From Winogradskyella arenosi (GTDB lineage Bacteria; Bacteroidota; Bacteroidia; Flavobacteriales; Flavobacteriaceae): 64,000 nucleotides of DNA. The translations under genes and the position numbers were made by a program. Shown in pieces: positions 53,962 to 62,584 of the stretch (position 1 is its first letter; each line of letters opens with the position of its first letter). The stretch is from NCBI RefSeq assembly GCF_003337305.1, contig NZ_QPJO01000002.1, positions 806,001 through 870,000 of the forward strand, read 5' to 3'. The notes under the pieces were generated by a model. The model did not search any database, was not told where the DNA came from, and saw only the letters and a list, made by a program, of their open reading frames with translations.

Positions 53962-56013
53962 ATGAATGTATTCTATAACAAGTGGTATAAGAACCACGCT
54001 CTAGTCTATAAAGTGTTGTTGTTTATTGTTACAACACTGTTTATTGTGTACCTGTTTCCTAAAACAGGAAAGTTTAAGTATTCGTTTGAAAAAGGTAAGC
54101 CTTGGCAGTCCGAAAATCTTTACGCGCCGTTTAATTTTGCGATTAAAAAATCGGCCAAAGAGATTAAAGAAGAAAAAGCCGAAATTACAAGTCGAAGTTT
54201 GGTTTATTTTGAGCTTGATAAGGCGGTTGAGCAGAATGTCTTGTCGGATTATTTAGCGCGATTTAATCAAGTTTTTATAGAATCTAATGATTTTGTAAGT
54301 GATAAATCAGATTTGTATAAAAAAGGACAATCTATAATTAAAAAACTCTATGATCAAGGGGTTTTAGATTTAGAATATAAGTATGATGACGATCGGGTGG
54401 TGAAGTTAGCTACGGCTAATAAAGTGGAAAAAGAAGTGCAATATGGCAGTCTGTATGAACTCAGTACCCTTAGAGGTCATATTGAGGCCGACCTAGGAAA
54501 TGCTTTTCCTGTAGAGATTAAGAAACGAATGGTGTCTATTTTTTTCGATGTCATTCAACCGAATATCAGTCTCAATGAAACCTTAACGAATAAAGCTCTT
54601 GAGGAAGAATTATCGCGTTTGTCCTTAACGCGTGGTCGGGTAGAGAAAGATCAGTTAATTATTTCTAAAGGACAGGTAATTGAAGAACCTCAGTACGATA
54701 TTTTAAGTTCTTTAAAATCGGAATATGAGTCTCAAGAATGGAATACGGCCAATTACAACTGGGTCTTGGTATCTTATACGGTATTAGTCGCCTTAACGCT
54801 ATTAATGTTGTTGCTATTCCTTCAAAAATATAGAAATGAGGTGTTTTTAAACAACACTAAAGTCACCTTTATATTTTTCAATATCGCTTTAATGATTTTA
54901 ATTACTTCTTTAGTGGTTAATGTCAATTCCCAATTTATTTATATTGTACCATTGTGTATCATGCCTTTGGTCTTAAAAGCATTTTTCGATGCCAGATTAG
55001 GGTTGTTTACACATGTTTTAACGGTCTTACTTTTAGGCTTTGTTGTGCCTAATAGTTACGAGTATATGTTTTTACAAATCATTGCGGGGATGGTTACTAT
55101 TTTAACGGTGTCGGAATTATATAAGCGTGCAAACCTCTTTATTTCTGTAGGACAAATTACCCTGATTTATATTATCGCTTATTTTGCCTTTTTCGTTATT
55201 CATGAAGGACAACTTACCGGATTAAAACTAGAAACCTTTGGGTTGTTTGTATTATGCGGATTGGCAACTTTATTTGTGCAGCCGCTGATCTACATCTATG
55301 AAAAAATATTTGGTTTAGTATCGGATGTGTCTTTATTAGAACTTTCAGACACGAATACTAAATTATTAAAAGAATTATCGAATAGAGCACCCGGAACCTT
55401 TCACCACTCTTTAAATGTTGCAAATTTGGCTGAATCTTCGGCTAATGAAATTGGAGCGAATGCCATGTTGGTACGAGTAGGGGCCTTGTATCATGATATT
55501 GGTAAAATGAATAATCCAACGTATTTCACCGAAAACCAAAGTACGGCTCTTAATCCGCATGATGAATTATCAAGCAAAGAAAGTGCTAAAATTATTATAG
55601 ATCACACCATTAAAGGTATTGAGATTGCAAAGAAATACAAATTACCAGATCGGGTTATAGATTTTATTAGAACACATCACGGAACTAGTTTGGTCTACTA
55701 TTTTTATATGAAGGAAAAGGCGACAAATGAAAATGTAGATGTTAATGATTTTAGATATCCTGGTCCAACACCATTTAGTAAAGAAACGGCTATTTTAATG
55801 ATGTGCGATAGTGTAGAGGCTGCTTCTAAAAGTTTAAAGGAACCCACTAGCACTAAGATTAACGAGTTCGTAGAGAATATCATTAACAAACAGATGGAAA
55901 ACGGGCAGTTTCTTAATGCGGATATTACGTTTAAAGAAATTCAATCGATAAAAAAAGTATTAAAGTCCAAGTTGGCGAATATCTATCATTTACGTATTGA
56001 ATATCCAGAATAA
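53962..56013 (+). CDS. 7TM receptor-HD family phosphohydrolase (PgpH-like)
   Basis: A 683-residue inner-membrane protein. An N-terminal helix is followed by a large extracytoplasmic 7TMR-HDED domain (about 40-265), seven transmembrane helices (about 270-470), and a cytoplasmic HD domain (about 480-683). The HD metal site is visible in GTFHHSLNVANLA and GALYHDIGKMNNP, with RTHHGTSLVYYFY further on. PgpH-type proteins degrade cyclic di-AMP. The ATG at 53962 is preferred to a TTG two codons earlier. Confidence 0.92.
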   Translation: MNVFYNKWYKNHALVYKVLLFIVTTLFIVYLFPKTGKFKYSFEKGKPWQSENLYAPFNFAIKKSAKEIKEEKAEITSRSLVYFELDKAVEQNVLSDYLARFNQVFIESNDFVSDKSDLYKKGQSIIKKLYDQGVLDLEYKYDDDRVVKLATANKVEKEVQYGSLYELSTLRGHIEADLGNAFPVEIKKRMVSIFFDVIQPNISLNETLTNKALEEELSRLSLTRGRVEKDQLIISKGQVIEEPQYDILSSLKSEYESQEWNTANYNWVLVSYTVLVALTLLMLLLFLQKYRNEVFLNNTKVTFIFFNIALMILITSLVVNVNSQFIYIVPLCIMPLVLKAFFDARLGLFTHVLTVLLLGFVVPNSYEYMFLQIIAGMVTILTVSELYKRANLFISVGQITLIYIIAYFAFFVIHEGQLTGLKLETFGLFVLCGLATLFVQPLIYIYEKIFGLVSDVSLLELSDTNTKLLKELSNRAPGTFHHSLNVANLAESSANEIGANAMLVRVGALYHDIGKMNNPTYFTENQSTALNPHDELSSKESAKIIIDHTIKGIEIAKKYKLPDRVIDFIRTHHGTSLVYYFYMKEKATNENVDVNDFRYPGPTPFSKETAILMMCDSVEAASKSLKEPTSTKINEFVENIINKQMENGQFLNADITFKEIQSIKKVLKSKLANIYHLRIEYPE

Positions 56014-56270
56014 TGAATCCTACTAAAGGACAACTTATAAATGGCCGCTATAACCTTCGATAAAAAATAAGGCTTAGAGCTTACCATGTTTTCTGAGGTC
56101 TAGGAAACGTTTTAAAAAAGATCTCAAGGAAGACACAGTTAAAAGCGTGGCCTTATTGTAAATAAAATAAAGCGTGTAGGAGGGAGGCTAGATTCAAATG
56201 TGCTATTTTTATTTGAAAGCGAAGCCCAATTAGTGATGTTTGTAAGTGCACGACCAACTTAAAAACTTAA

Positions 56271-56633
56271 ATGCTTAAACTGAATTTGAATAAAACGGCC
56301 ATTAATATTAAAACGGAAACGTGGATGCATCTCATTTCTGAATGGCAAAATTACGGTTGGTGGGTTTCGGCGAAATATTGTGGGTTCGATGCAGGGATTG
56401 ATGACAATTTTTTAATTCTAAGAAAAGGAATGAAAAAAATTGTATTGGGTTGGACCAATTGGATGGAAGGAGAAATAAAATGCAGTGCTCAAACTTTTAA
56501 GTATTTAGAATCTGAATTCAATTTAAAGTTTGAATACGGTCCACCAGTTAGTTTGAAGCTAATGGTTATTTTAACTTATCACCTTCAATCTTTGCCATTA
56601 GAGTTGGTAAAAAGGTTGGGACATTTAAAATAG
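56271..56633 (+). CDS. Hypothetical protein, 120 residues
   Basis: A small soluble protein rich in Trp (six in the first two thirds: WMHLISEWQNYGWWVSAKYCG, WTNWMEG). I recognise no family. The C-terminus is basic and hydrophobic (LKLMVILTYHLQSLPLELVKRLGHLK). It stands isolated, 257 bases after the HD hydrolase gene, with neither a clear promoter nor terminator. Base composition is like its surroundings. Confidence 0.5.
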   Translation: MLKLNLNKTAINIKTETWMHLISEWQNYGWWVSAKYCGFDAGIDDNFLILRKGMKKIVLGWTNWMEGEIKCSAQTFKYLESEFNLKFEYGPPVSLKLMVILTYHLQSLPLELVKRLGHLK

Positions 56634-56840
56634 TGATCACTTAAAACTAAAAAAGATTTATAAAATAAAGCACCCTAACACACGCTTTAAGAAGTGATTT
56701 AATTGGCGTATGATTTTACCTTTTAGCGCTAAAGCAAAGGCATCAAAGCAATTATAAAGGTGTTCTGGATTTAGAATTTTAAGATCCGTTCTGTAATGCG
56801 AGCGTTTTGTTCTTTTACCGCGTTAGCGTTATTAAGCACA

Positions 56841-56872
56841 AAAAAGCCTTACTAAAAATAGTAAGGCTTTTT
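56841..56872 (-). terminator. Intrinsic terminator of the tRNA operon
   Basis: Perfect 14-base inverted repeat (AAAAAGCCTTACTA / TAGTAAGGCTTTTT) with a 4-base loop, 1 base past the 3' end of tRNA-Arg, with a T tract on the minus strand. Confidence 0.92.
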
Positions 56873-56873
56873 G

Positions 56874-56947
<74 letters not shown>

Positions 56948-56980
56948 CTTTAGAGTTAAACTCTAAATTTACAATAAAAG

Positions 56981-57055
56981 TCGGGGTGGCAGGATTCGAA
57001 CCTGCGGCCTCCACGTCCCAAACGTGGCGCGATAACCGGGCTACGCTACACCCCG
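56981..57055 (-). tRNA. tRNA-Pro (anticodon UGG)
   Basis: A 75-base cloverleaf on the minus strand, beginning CGGGGTG and ending CACCCCG plus discriminator A. The anticodon stem CCACG/CGTGG encloses TTTGGGA, giving UGG. The T-arm AGGTTCGAATCCT is intact. It is the middle gene of the tRNA set. Confidence 0.96.
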
Positions 57056-57109
57056 AATAGGTTATCTTTAATTCAATACATACTGTCGCATAAGCTGCAG
57101 TAAATTTTG

Positions 57110-57198
57110 CGGAGAGACAGGGATTCGAACCCTGGGTAAGTGTTTCCACCTACGACGATTTAGCAAACCGCTCCTTTCGGCCACTCAGGCACCTCTCC
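57110..57198 (-). tRNA. tRNA-Ser (anticodon GCU)
   Basis: An 89-base class II tRNA on the minus strand, beginning GGAGAGG and ending TCTCTCC plus discriminator G. It has the long variable arm typical of serine and leucine tRNAs (TCGTAGGTGGAAACACTTACC). The anticodon loop TTGCTAA gives GCU, decoding AGC/AGU. It is the first gene of the operon, 35 bases after the promoter -7 element. Confidence 0.95.
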
Positions 57199-57546
57199 AG
57201 TATTTCAATGTGCAATCCTTGAATTGCGGGTGCAAATATAAGAGAACATTTAGAAGGACACAACATTTTAGAGACTTTTTTTGAAAAAAAATTAGAAGAT
57301 TTAGACGCTTGTTTTTTAACTCTATATTTATCAGTGAGATATGCTTAAAAATAAATTTCACTTTTTTTGAAGGTTTTTGCGTCTATAGGCTAAAAGCGTA
57401 ATAAAACTAAAGAATTACAGCGTTAAACCCGTTTTCATTTCTCTGAAAAATTTAAATGGTAAGGATCCTTTTTGGAGTACATTTAAAAATTAAAAAGGGA
57501 TAAAATTTATTGAAACGCATATTTTAATTAGGCTTCTAAATTTATT
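57199..57546. other. Intergenic region upstream of the tRNA operon
   Basis: A 348-base gap between tRNA-Ser and the methyltransferase gene. It contains the tRNA promoter at 57233-57263 and otherwise AT-rich sequence with no supported reading frame. No clear terminator for the methyltransferase gene was found in it. Confidence 0.6.
57233..57263 (-). promoter_or_regulatory. Promoter of the tRNA-Ser/Pro/Arg operon
   Basis: On the minus strand TTG (57263-57261) is followed after 20 bases by TATATTTG (57240-57233). This is the full Bacteroidota sigma-A-type promoter (TTG-N19/20-TAnnTTTG), the best-formed promoter in the window. Confidence 0.8.
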
Positions 57547-58725
57547 TTAAACCTTAGAGCAGACAATGACGATTTTCGAGTTGTCAGTGTCCGTGGTAAA
57601 AAATAAATAAACCTCGCCACCATCTTTAATTTTAAACTTCTTTCGAAGGTCTTTTACAGGGATTGGAAAATGACGGGTTGTAATATTCGCTTTAGCAATC
57701 TTTTCCTTGGCAAGGGCTTTTTTGTTATACGGTAACACCTTCTCAATCTTAAAACGTCGTCCAGGAAATTCTAATAAGGTGTTTGAGGTATATAAATGTG
57801 CGTGCTGATGGAGTTTATCAACCTTTAGTTTTTGATTCAGAATATTAAATCCTCCAGATTTTAGGACGGCCGCATTAGGTTCGTACAAATAATCTAGTGG
57901 CTTGCTATAGGTCGCGATGGAGGATGATTCCTTGTCAATATTAAAATCAAAATGCTGATGTTCAGATTTTAATAGGTTGATGGTTTTAATATGGGGTCTA
58001 GCGGTATAATCCCGTTCTAATATCCAAAGTAATTCTTTTACTTCATTTTGCAACGCCACGATATGAATTTCCTTAACATGCTCTAAATCGCGTAATGTGG
58101 CCGTAAGATCTAATAATGGTGATGTTTTAATCATCACGTTTTTACTTTGCTTTAGAAAAACAGTTTTATAAACCGTAATGTCTGGAGCGCAATCCGTTAG
58201 TAAAAATACTTTTTGTTTGCTCTGATCTCTTCGAGAGGGATCAATATAAATCCAATCTAAAGGCGTTTTTAATTCCGTTACGGCTTGTACGCCATCTGTA
58301 CTGAGACAAGTAATGTGCTCAGCGTCTAAAATCTTAAAATTATGCGCCACGCGAGCAGAGAGCTCAGTATTGATTTCACAATGGATAACCTGCTCTATTT
58401 GTTTTGAAAAATAATAGGTGTCTACACCAAATCCTCCCGTAACATCAATAAGGCTTTTTCCCGAAACAAGAGCCGCTTTATAAGCCGCGGTTTGTTCTGA
58501 AGAAGTTTGCTCTATATTTAACTTATTAGGGTAGTAAATATTTTCCGACTTATACCACGTCGGAAGTTTCTTTTCGCATCGTTTTTTCGCTTCAATCTGT
58601 TCTATGATCAATTTAGGATCTATATCTTCAAAAGGAAGGCCACGAAGCAAAAGTTCGGTCGGGTCTGCATTGAGATGCTGATTAATATAGTCTTGAACCT
58701 GGGGTTGGAGCAGTGCGTCTTTCAA
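57547..58725 (-). CDS. Class I SAM-dependent methyltransferase with C-terminal THUMP-like domain
   Basis: A 392-residue protein of a family common in Bacteroidota. After a helical N-terminal segment, the SAM motif I is SLIDVTGGFGVDTYYF (about 90-105) and the catalytic-type LDWIYIDPSRRDQSKQ (about 155-170) fits a methyltransferase acting on nucleic acid bases. The C-terminal approximately 80 residues (LLEFPGRRFKIEKVLPYNKK onward) are THUMP-like. The RNA substrate is not known. The gene begins with TTG at 58725; there is no in-frame ATG near. It follows the AI-2E gene at 93 bases. Confidence 0.8.
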   Translation of the reverse strand: MKDALLQPQVQDYINQHLNADPTELLLRGLPFEDIDPKLIIEQIEAKKRCEKKLPTWYKSENIYYPNKLNIEQTSSEQTAAYKAALVSGKSLIDVTGGFGVDTYYFSKQIEQVIHCEINTELSARVAHNFKILDAEHITCLSTDGVQAVTELKTPLDWIYIDPSRRDQSKQKVFLLTDCAPDITVYKTVFLKQSKNVMIKTSPLLDLTATLRDLEHVKEIHIVALQNEVKELLWILERDYTARPHIKTINLLKSEHQHFDFNIDKESSSIATYSKPLDYLYEPNAAVLKSGGFNILNQKLKVDKLHQHAHLYTSNTLLEFPGRRFKIEKVLPYNKKALAKEKIAKANITTRHFPIPVKDLRKKFKIKDGGEVYLFFTTDTDNSKIVIVCSKV

Positions 58726-58732
58726 AATAAAA

Positions 58733-59821
58733 TTATAAACCTTTGGTCAGTTTTTTTACGATGTTATAGTCCGATAAAAATTCTTTTAAAACCACTTTTA
58801 TGGCGGTATAGGTTGGTATTGCAACTACCATACCCACAACACCGAAAAGAATTCCGGCAATGATAATGACTAAAAATATTTCTAAGGGATGCGATTTTAC
58901 ACTCTTTGAAAATATATAAGGTTGACTAAAAAAATTATCGACCAATTGTGCAAAGATAAACCCAATCATCACATAAGTTGTTTTTGGTAAAATAACGGCA
59001 CTAAAATTTTCACCCAAATTACTAGACATACTTAAAAGCAGCATTAAAAAACCGCTCACTACAGGTCCTATATAAGGGACCAAATTGAGCAAAGCACATA
59101 GAAAGGCAATCACAATAGCATTATCAATATCAAATATTAAAAGAACGATTGTGTAAATGATAAATAAAATTAAAATCTGAAATATTAAGCCTACAAAATA
59201 GCGTGAAAGAAGGTCCTTTATAGCATTTATAGAACGTTTTGAACGCTCTTCGTTGCCCACAGGGATAAAGGTCATAAGGCCGTCTTCAAACAATTTACTG
59301 TCTTTTAGAAAGAAGAATGAGATAAAAAGCACCGAAAATAAACCTATACTAAAACTTCCTAATCCACTTATAAATCCGTTTAAGAAATTAGGGATAATGG
59401 CAAAATCGAGTTTAGCAAAGAGGTTAGAATCTTTAATGGATTGTTCTACATCGATATGGTTAAACTGTAAATACGTAATAATCTGATCGTAGAGATTTTC
59501 AATATTGCCTTGAAGCTGTTCTATATTCAGCAAGGCTAAATTATGGCCTTGTTCCACAATTAGCGGGATAAATAAGCCCACTAGTCCTACTAAAAGTCCT
59601 ACAAGTAAAAGCATTGTGGTTACGACTGCGATGGTATTATTAAACTTAAGCTTATTCCTTAAAAATAGAATAATTGGACGTCCAATTAACGAAATAACTA
59701 CGGCAATAGCGATATAAACAATTACGGACTGAATTTTAAATAAAAAATAGAGGACAAGAAGCACCGCTACGATGATACCGAGCGCTCTTAACAGGCCTTG
59801 GGAAATTATTTTTGAATTCAT
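58733..59821 (-). CDS. AI-2E family transporter
   Basis: A 362-residue polytopic membrane protein with about eight hydrophobic segments, as in the AI-2E (UPF0118) exporter family. Landmarks are the SLIGRPIILFLRNKLKF segment after the first two helices and LNLVPYIGPVVSGFLMLLL near the middle. Members export autoinducer-2 or act as Na+/H+ antiporters, and the name does not fix the substrate. The ATG at 59821 is preferred over a TTG at 59839. It precedes the methyltransferase gene with 8 bases between stop and start. Confidence 0.88.
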   Translation of the reverse strand: MNSKIISQGLLRALGIIVAVLLVLYFLFKIQSVIVYIAIAVVISLIGRPIILFLRNKLKFNNTIAVVTTMLLLVGLLVGLVGLFIPLIVEQGHNLALLNIEQLQGNIENLYDQIITYLQFNHIDVEQSIKDSNLFAKLDFAIIPNFLNGFISGLGSFSIGLFSVLFISFFFLKDSKLFEDGLMTFIPVGNEERSKRSINAIKDLLSRYFVGLIFQILILFIIYTIVLLIFDIDNAIVIAFLCALLNLVPYIGPVVSGFLMLLLSMSSNLGENFSAVILPKTTYVMIGFIFAQLVDNFFSQPYIFSKSVKSHPLEIFLVIIIAGILFGVVGMVVAIPTYTAIKVVLKEFLSDYNIVKKLTKGL

Positions 59822-59869
59822 AAGGTTAGATTTACTCAAAGATGCTGAATTATCTCGAGCAAGGCAAAT

Positions 59870-60373
59870 TTAAGCATTAAGTTGCTTGGTTAATTCGTAG
59901 AGTGCAATACTTGTGGCTTGTACCACATTCATGCTGCTATTGTTTCCATACATATTAATATGAATAGTGGCATCGACTTGACTTAAAATGGTGTTAGAAA
60001 TGCCAAATTTTTCATCGCCCAGAATAAGGACAATAGGGCGGTCGGTTTTTAGTGTAAACGTGCTTAACGGTTGGCTGGTTTCAGAAATTTCAAGTGCAAT
60101 AAGGTAATAGTTATTAGATTTAAAATCGTTTATAACGGTTTCAATAGTTTCATTAATTCTATGCGATACGTATTTTTCGGTTGCACGCGAGGTTTTTGCC
60201 ATACGCCTGCCTAACTGAAGGTCTGTACCACAAAAAATTAATTCCTCTACACCAAAGGCATCTGCTGTTCTAAACAAACTGCCAATATTTGGAGCATTAT
60301 TAACGTTATCGCACACCACAGTAATAGGATGTTGCTGCTGCTTAAAATTGGTAGTATAATGGTCGAGTTGCAT
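59870..60373 (-). CDS. TrmH family RNA methyltransferase (SpoU)
   Basis: A 167-residue SPOUT enzyme transferring methyl from SAM to a ribose 2'-oxygen in RNA. The three SPOUT motifs are visible: NVNNAPNIGSLFRTADAFG (about 23-41), VLILGDEKFGIS and MYGNNSSMNVVQATSIALYEL, which form the trefoil knot. The small size, without an N-terminal substrate domain, matches the minimal TrmL/TrmH-like type. The target nucleotide is not predictable. It is a separate gene, 48 bases before the AI-2E unit on the same strand. Confidence 0.9.
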   Translation of the reverse strand: MQLDHYTTNFKQQQHPITVVCDNVNNAPNIGSLFRTADAFGVEELIFCGTDLQLGRRMAKTSRATEKYVSHRINETIETVINDFKSNNYYLIALEISETSQPLSTFTLKTDRPIVLILGDEKFGISNTILSQVDATIHINMYGNNSSMNVVQATSIALYELTKQLNA

Positions 60374-60426
60374 AGTGTTATTCTAAAAACGCTTTATGAG
60401 AAGGTAATATTAAGCCCTACTGAAAT

Positions 60427-61068
60427 TTAGTTTTCGAAAGCATATTTTACAATGTTAGCGCCCATTTTTAAAGCTTTTTCTCTAACAGCTTCAGGGTCAT
60501 TATGCACTTCTTGGTCTTCCCAACCATCACCCAAGTCGCTTTCATAAGTAAAAAGTAAAACAAGCCTATTGTCTACAAAAATACCAAAGGCCTGAGGTGT
60601 TTTTCCGTCGTGTTCATGAATTTTAGGAAGTCCGTTATTAAATTCAAAAGCAGTATGGAATATTTCATGGTCGCGAGGGATTTCTACCAGTTCCTGATTA
60701 GGGAAAACTTTTTTTAATTCCTTGGTCACATAAGGAGCCATACCATAATTGTCATCAATATGAAGAAAGCCTCCTGAAATTAAATAGTTTCTTAAATTTT
60801 CAGCATCGTCATCATTAAAAAAGACATTGCCATGCCCCGTCATATGCAACAAGGGAAATTGAAAAATATCGATGCTTCCGGCTTCTACCGTTTGTATATT
60901 CTCTTTAATATTAGTACCAATTTGGTCATTACAATACTTCACTAAATTAGGGAGCGCTGTAGGGTTGCTATACCAATCCCCGCCGCCTTTGTATTTTAAG
61001 ATAGCGACATCTTGAGAAAATACATTTAAAGCAACGAAAAGACTGAGTATGGAAAAGAAAACTTTCAT
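60427..61068 (-). CDS. DUF4159 domain protein, exported
   Basis: A 213-residue protein with a signal peptide ending at NVFSQ (start taken at 61068, because the longer ATG at 61080 overlaps rsmE). The DUF4159 body has KGGGDWYSNPTALPNL, FPLLHMTGHGNVFF, GGFLHIDDNYGM and RLVLLFTYESDLGDGWED. The domain resembles glutamine amidotransferase-type folds and is found in many Bacteroidota without assigned function. It follows rsmE at 4 bases. Confidence 0.85.
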   Translation of the reverse strand: MKVFFSILSLFVALNVFSQDVAILKYKGGGDWYSNPTALPNLVKYCNDQIGTNIKENIQTVEAGSIDIFQFPLLHMTGHGNVFFNDDDAENLRNYLISGGFLHIDDNYGMAPYVTKELKKVFPNQELVEIPRDHEIFHTAFEFNNGLPKIHEHDGKTPQAFGIFVDNRLVLLFTYESDLGDGWEDQEVHNDPEAVREKALKMGANIVKYAFEN

Positions 61069-61072
61069 GCAT

Positions 61073-61777
61073 TTATTCATTTAAAAACGCTACAGAATGG
61101 CAGGCTGCAATTGCGGCCGTTTCTGTTCTTAAACGCGTTTTACCCAAAGTTACGGGAATAAACTGATGTTGCAACGCCATTTCAATTTCTTTAACGCTAA
61201 AGTCGCCTTCCGGACCTATTAAAATGGTGTAACTGCCAGAAGGTTGTAATTGTGATTTTAATGATTTTTTATCGGTTTCTTCACAGTGGGCAATAAAGGT
61301 TTGGTCTTTAAAATCTTGAGACATAAACGTTTTAAAGCTTATAGGAGCGTTTAAAGTGGGCAAGTAATATTGTAAAGATTGCTTCATGGCCGATTGTATA
61401 ATCTTCTCAAAGCGCTCTAATTTTACAACTTTACGTTCGCTATGCTCACAGATAATAGGGGTAATGCTGCTTACACCAATTTCTGTGGCTTTTTCTAAAA
61501 ACCATTCGTAACGATCGTTCATCTTTGTTGGTGCCACCGCGAGATGTAGGTCGTAGTCACGTGGTGGTTGCAAGGTCTTAGAAAGGATACTTACGGAACA
61601 CTGCTTTTGATGTGCAGAGGTGAGTTTCGCTTCAAATAACCAACCTTGACCGTTGGTTATTTGTAGCGTATCTCCGACGGTTTTTCTTAAAACCTTTACA
61701 ATATGCCGACTTTCATCTTTATCAAAACTAAAGTCGGTGTCTTGTGCCGTAATATGTGGATTGTAAAATAATTGCAT
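61073..61777 (-). CDS. rsmE: 16S rRNA (uracil1498-N3)-methyltransferase
   Basis: A 234-residue SPOUT methyltransferase that modifies U1498 of 16S rRNA. The N-terminal PUA-like region (SRHIVKVLRKTVGDTLQITNGQGWLFEAKL, about 25-55) precedes the knot domain, with ATEIGVSSITPIICEHSERK, LIGPEGDFSVKEI and VTLGKTRLRTETAAIAA as the RsmE signatures. Its ATG shares one base with the upstream parvulin stop (TAATG), so translation is coupled. Confidence 0.95.
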   Translation of the reverse strand: MQLFYNPHITAQDTDFSFDKDESRHIVKVLRKTVGDTLQITNGQGWLFEAKLTSAHQKQCSVSILSKTLQPPRDYDLHLAVAPTKMNDRYEWFLEKATEIGVSSITPIICEHSERKVVKLERFEKIIQSAMKQSLQYYLPTLNAPISFKTFMSQDFKDQTFIAHCEETDKKSLKSQLQPSGSYTILIGPEGDFSVKEIEMALQHQFIPVTLGKTRLRTETAAIAACHSVAFLNE

Positions 61778-62409
61778 TAATCGATGTTTTCACTAAATTT
61801 TAAAACCGTAATCTCTTCAATAGAGGTTATAGGTTCGGTTTGGATAACTAGATAATATTTGTTGTGGGTCGCGTCGTCTACAATAAAAGCTTCATCAGAG
61901 GCGTGATTTTCATGAAAAGCTTCTGCGTCAAATTCTGGAGACATTTCTCCTTCTTTAATCCAACCGGTGTCACCACCCATTTTAGCGGTAGGGCCGTGAG
62001 AATAATGTTTGGCTAAATCTTTAAAACGATAGCCTTGTAAAAACTGTGTAAGCACATCTTTACGCTCGTTTATGGCAGATTCTTTCGAAGTTTTAGCGGC
62101 ATCAAAAACAATAATTCTAAATTTTGAATAATTAACGTTAGCCTTATCAACAACTTTATAGTAGGTTTTTTTGTAGTTGCTTTTAATCACTTTTTTGCCG
62201 CCTTTAGACATGCTAAACAATTCGTCGGCTAATTTTGTTTTATGCTTGGCTTTGTTAAAGGTGAAAAGTTTTCCTTTGTAAGGTTTCTTCTCTTTTAAAA
62301 AGGTAGTTGCTTCTTCTGGTGTTGAAATAGAATCGAGTTGCTGCTCAAAGTCAGATTGAGCTGCACAGATAAATGGCATGAAAAGTAATAAGGTCAGTAA
62401 ATGTTTCAT
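61777..62409 (-). CDS. Peptidylprolyl isomerase, parvulin (PpiC) type
   Basis: A 210-residue protein with a signal peptide (FICAAQ, about residue 18), so it acts in the envelope. The parvulin domain (about 95-195) shows KHYSHGPTAKMGGDTGWIKEGEMSPEFDAEAF, the standard GG-LG-W pattern of PpiC rotamases. The N-terminal half is a helical, lysine-rich region. It is likely an envelope folding helper, and is the first gene of the parvulin-rsmE-DUF4159 set. Confidence 0.86.
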   Translation of the reverse strand: MKHLLTLLLFMPFICAAQSDFEQQLDSISTPEEATTFLKEKKPYKGKLFTFNKAKHKTKLADELFSMSKGGKKVIKSNYKKTYYKVVDKANVNYSKFRIIVFDAAKTSKESAINERKDVLTQFLQGYRFKDLAKHYSHGPTAKMGGDTGWIKEGEMSPEFDAEAFHENHASDEAFIVDDATHNKYYLVIQTEPITSIEEITVLKFSENID

Positions 62410-62584
62410 AATTTAAAAAAGTGTTTGATTTGGGTGTCTTACAAAACAACTAAATTTTAAGCGATTATGGAACGAAACGGACTAATATGTTATCCGAAGG
62501 GGCAACAATTATTAAAATTGTGACCTCCTGGGTCTTTCTAGCCCATAAAAACCTTCAACAGAAATAATCTACAAACTTTAAACC

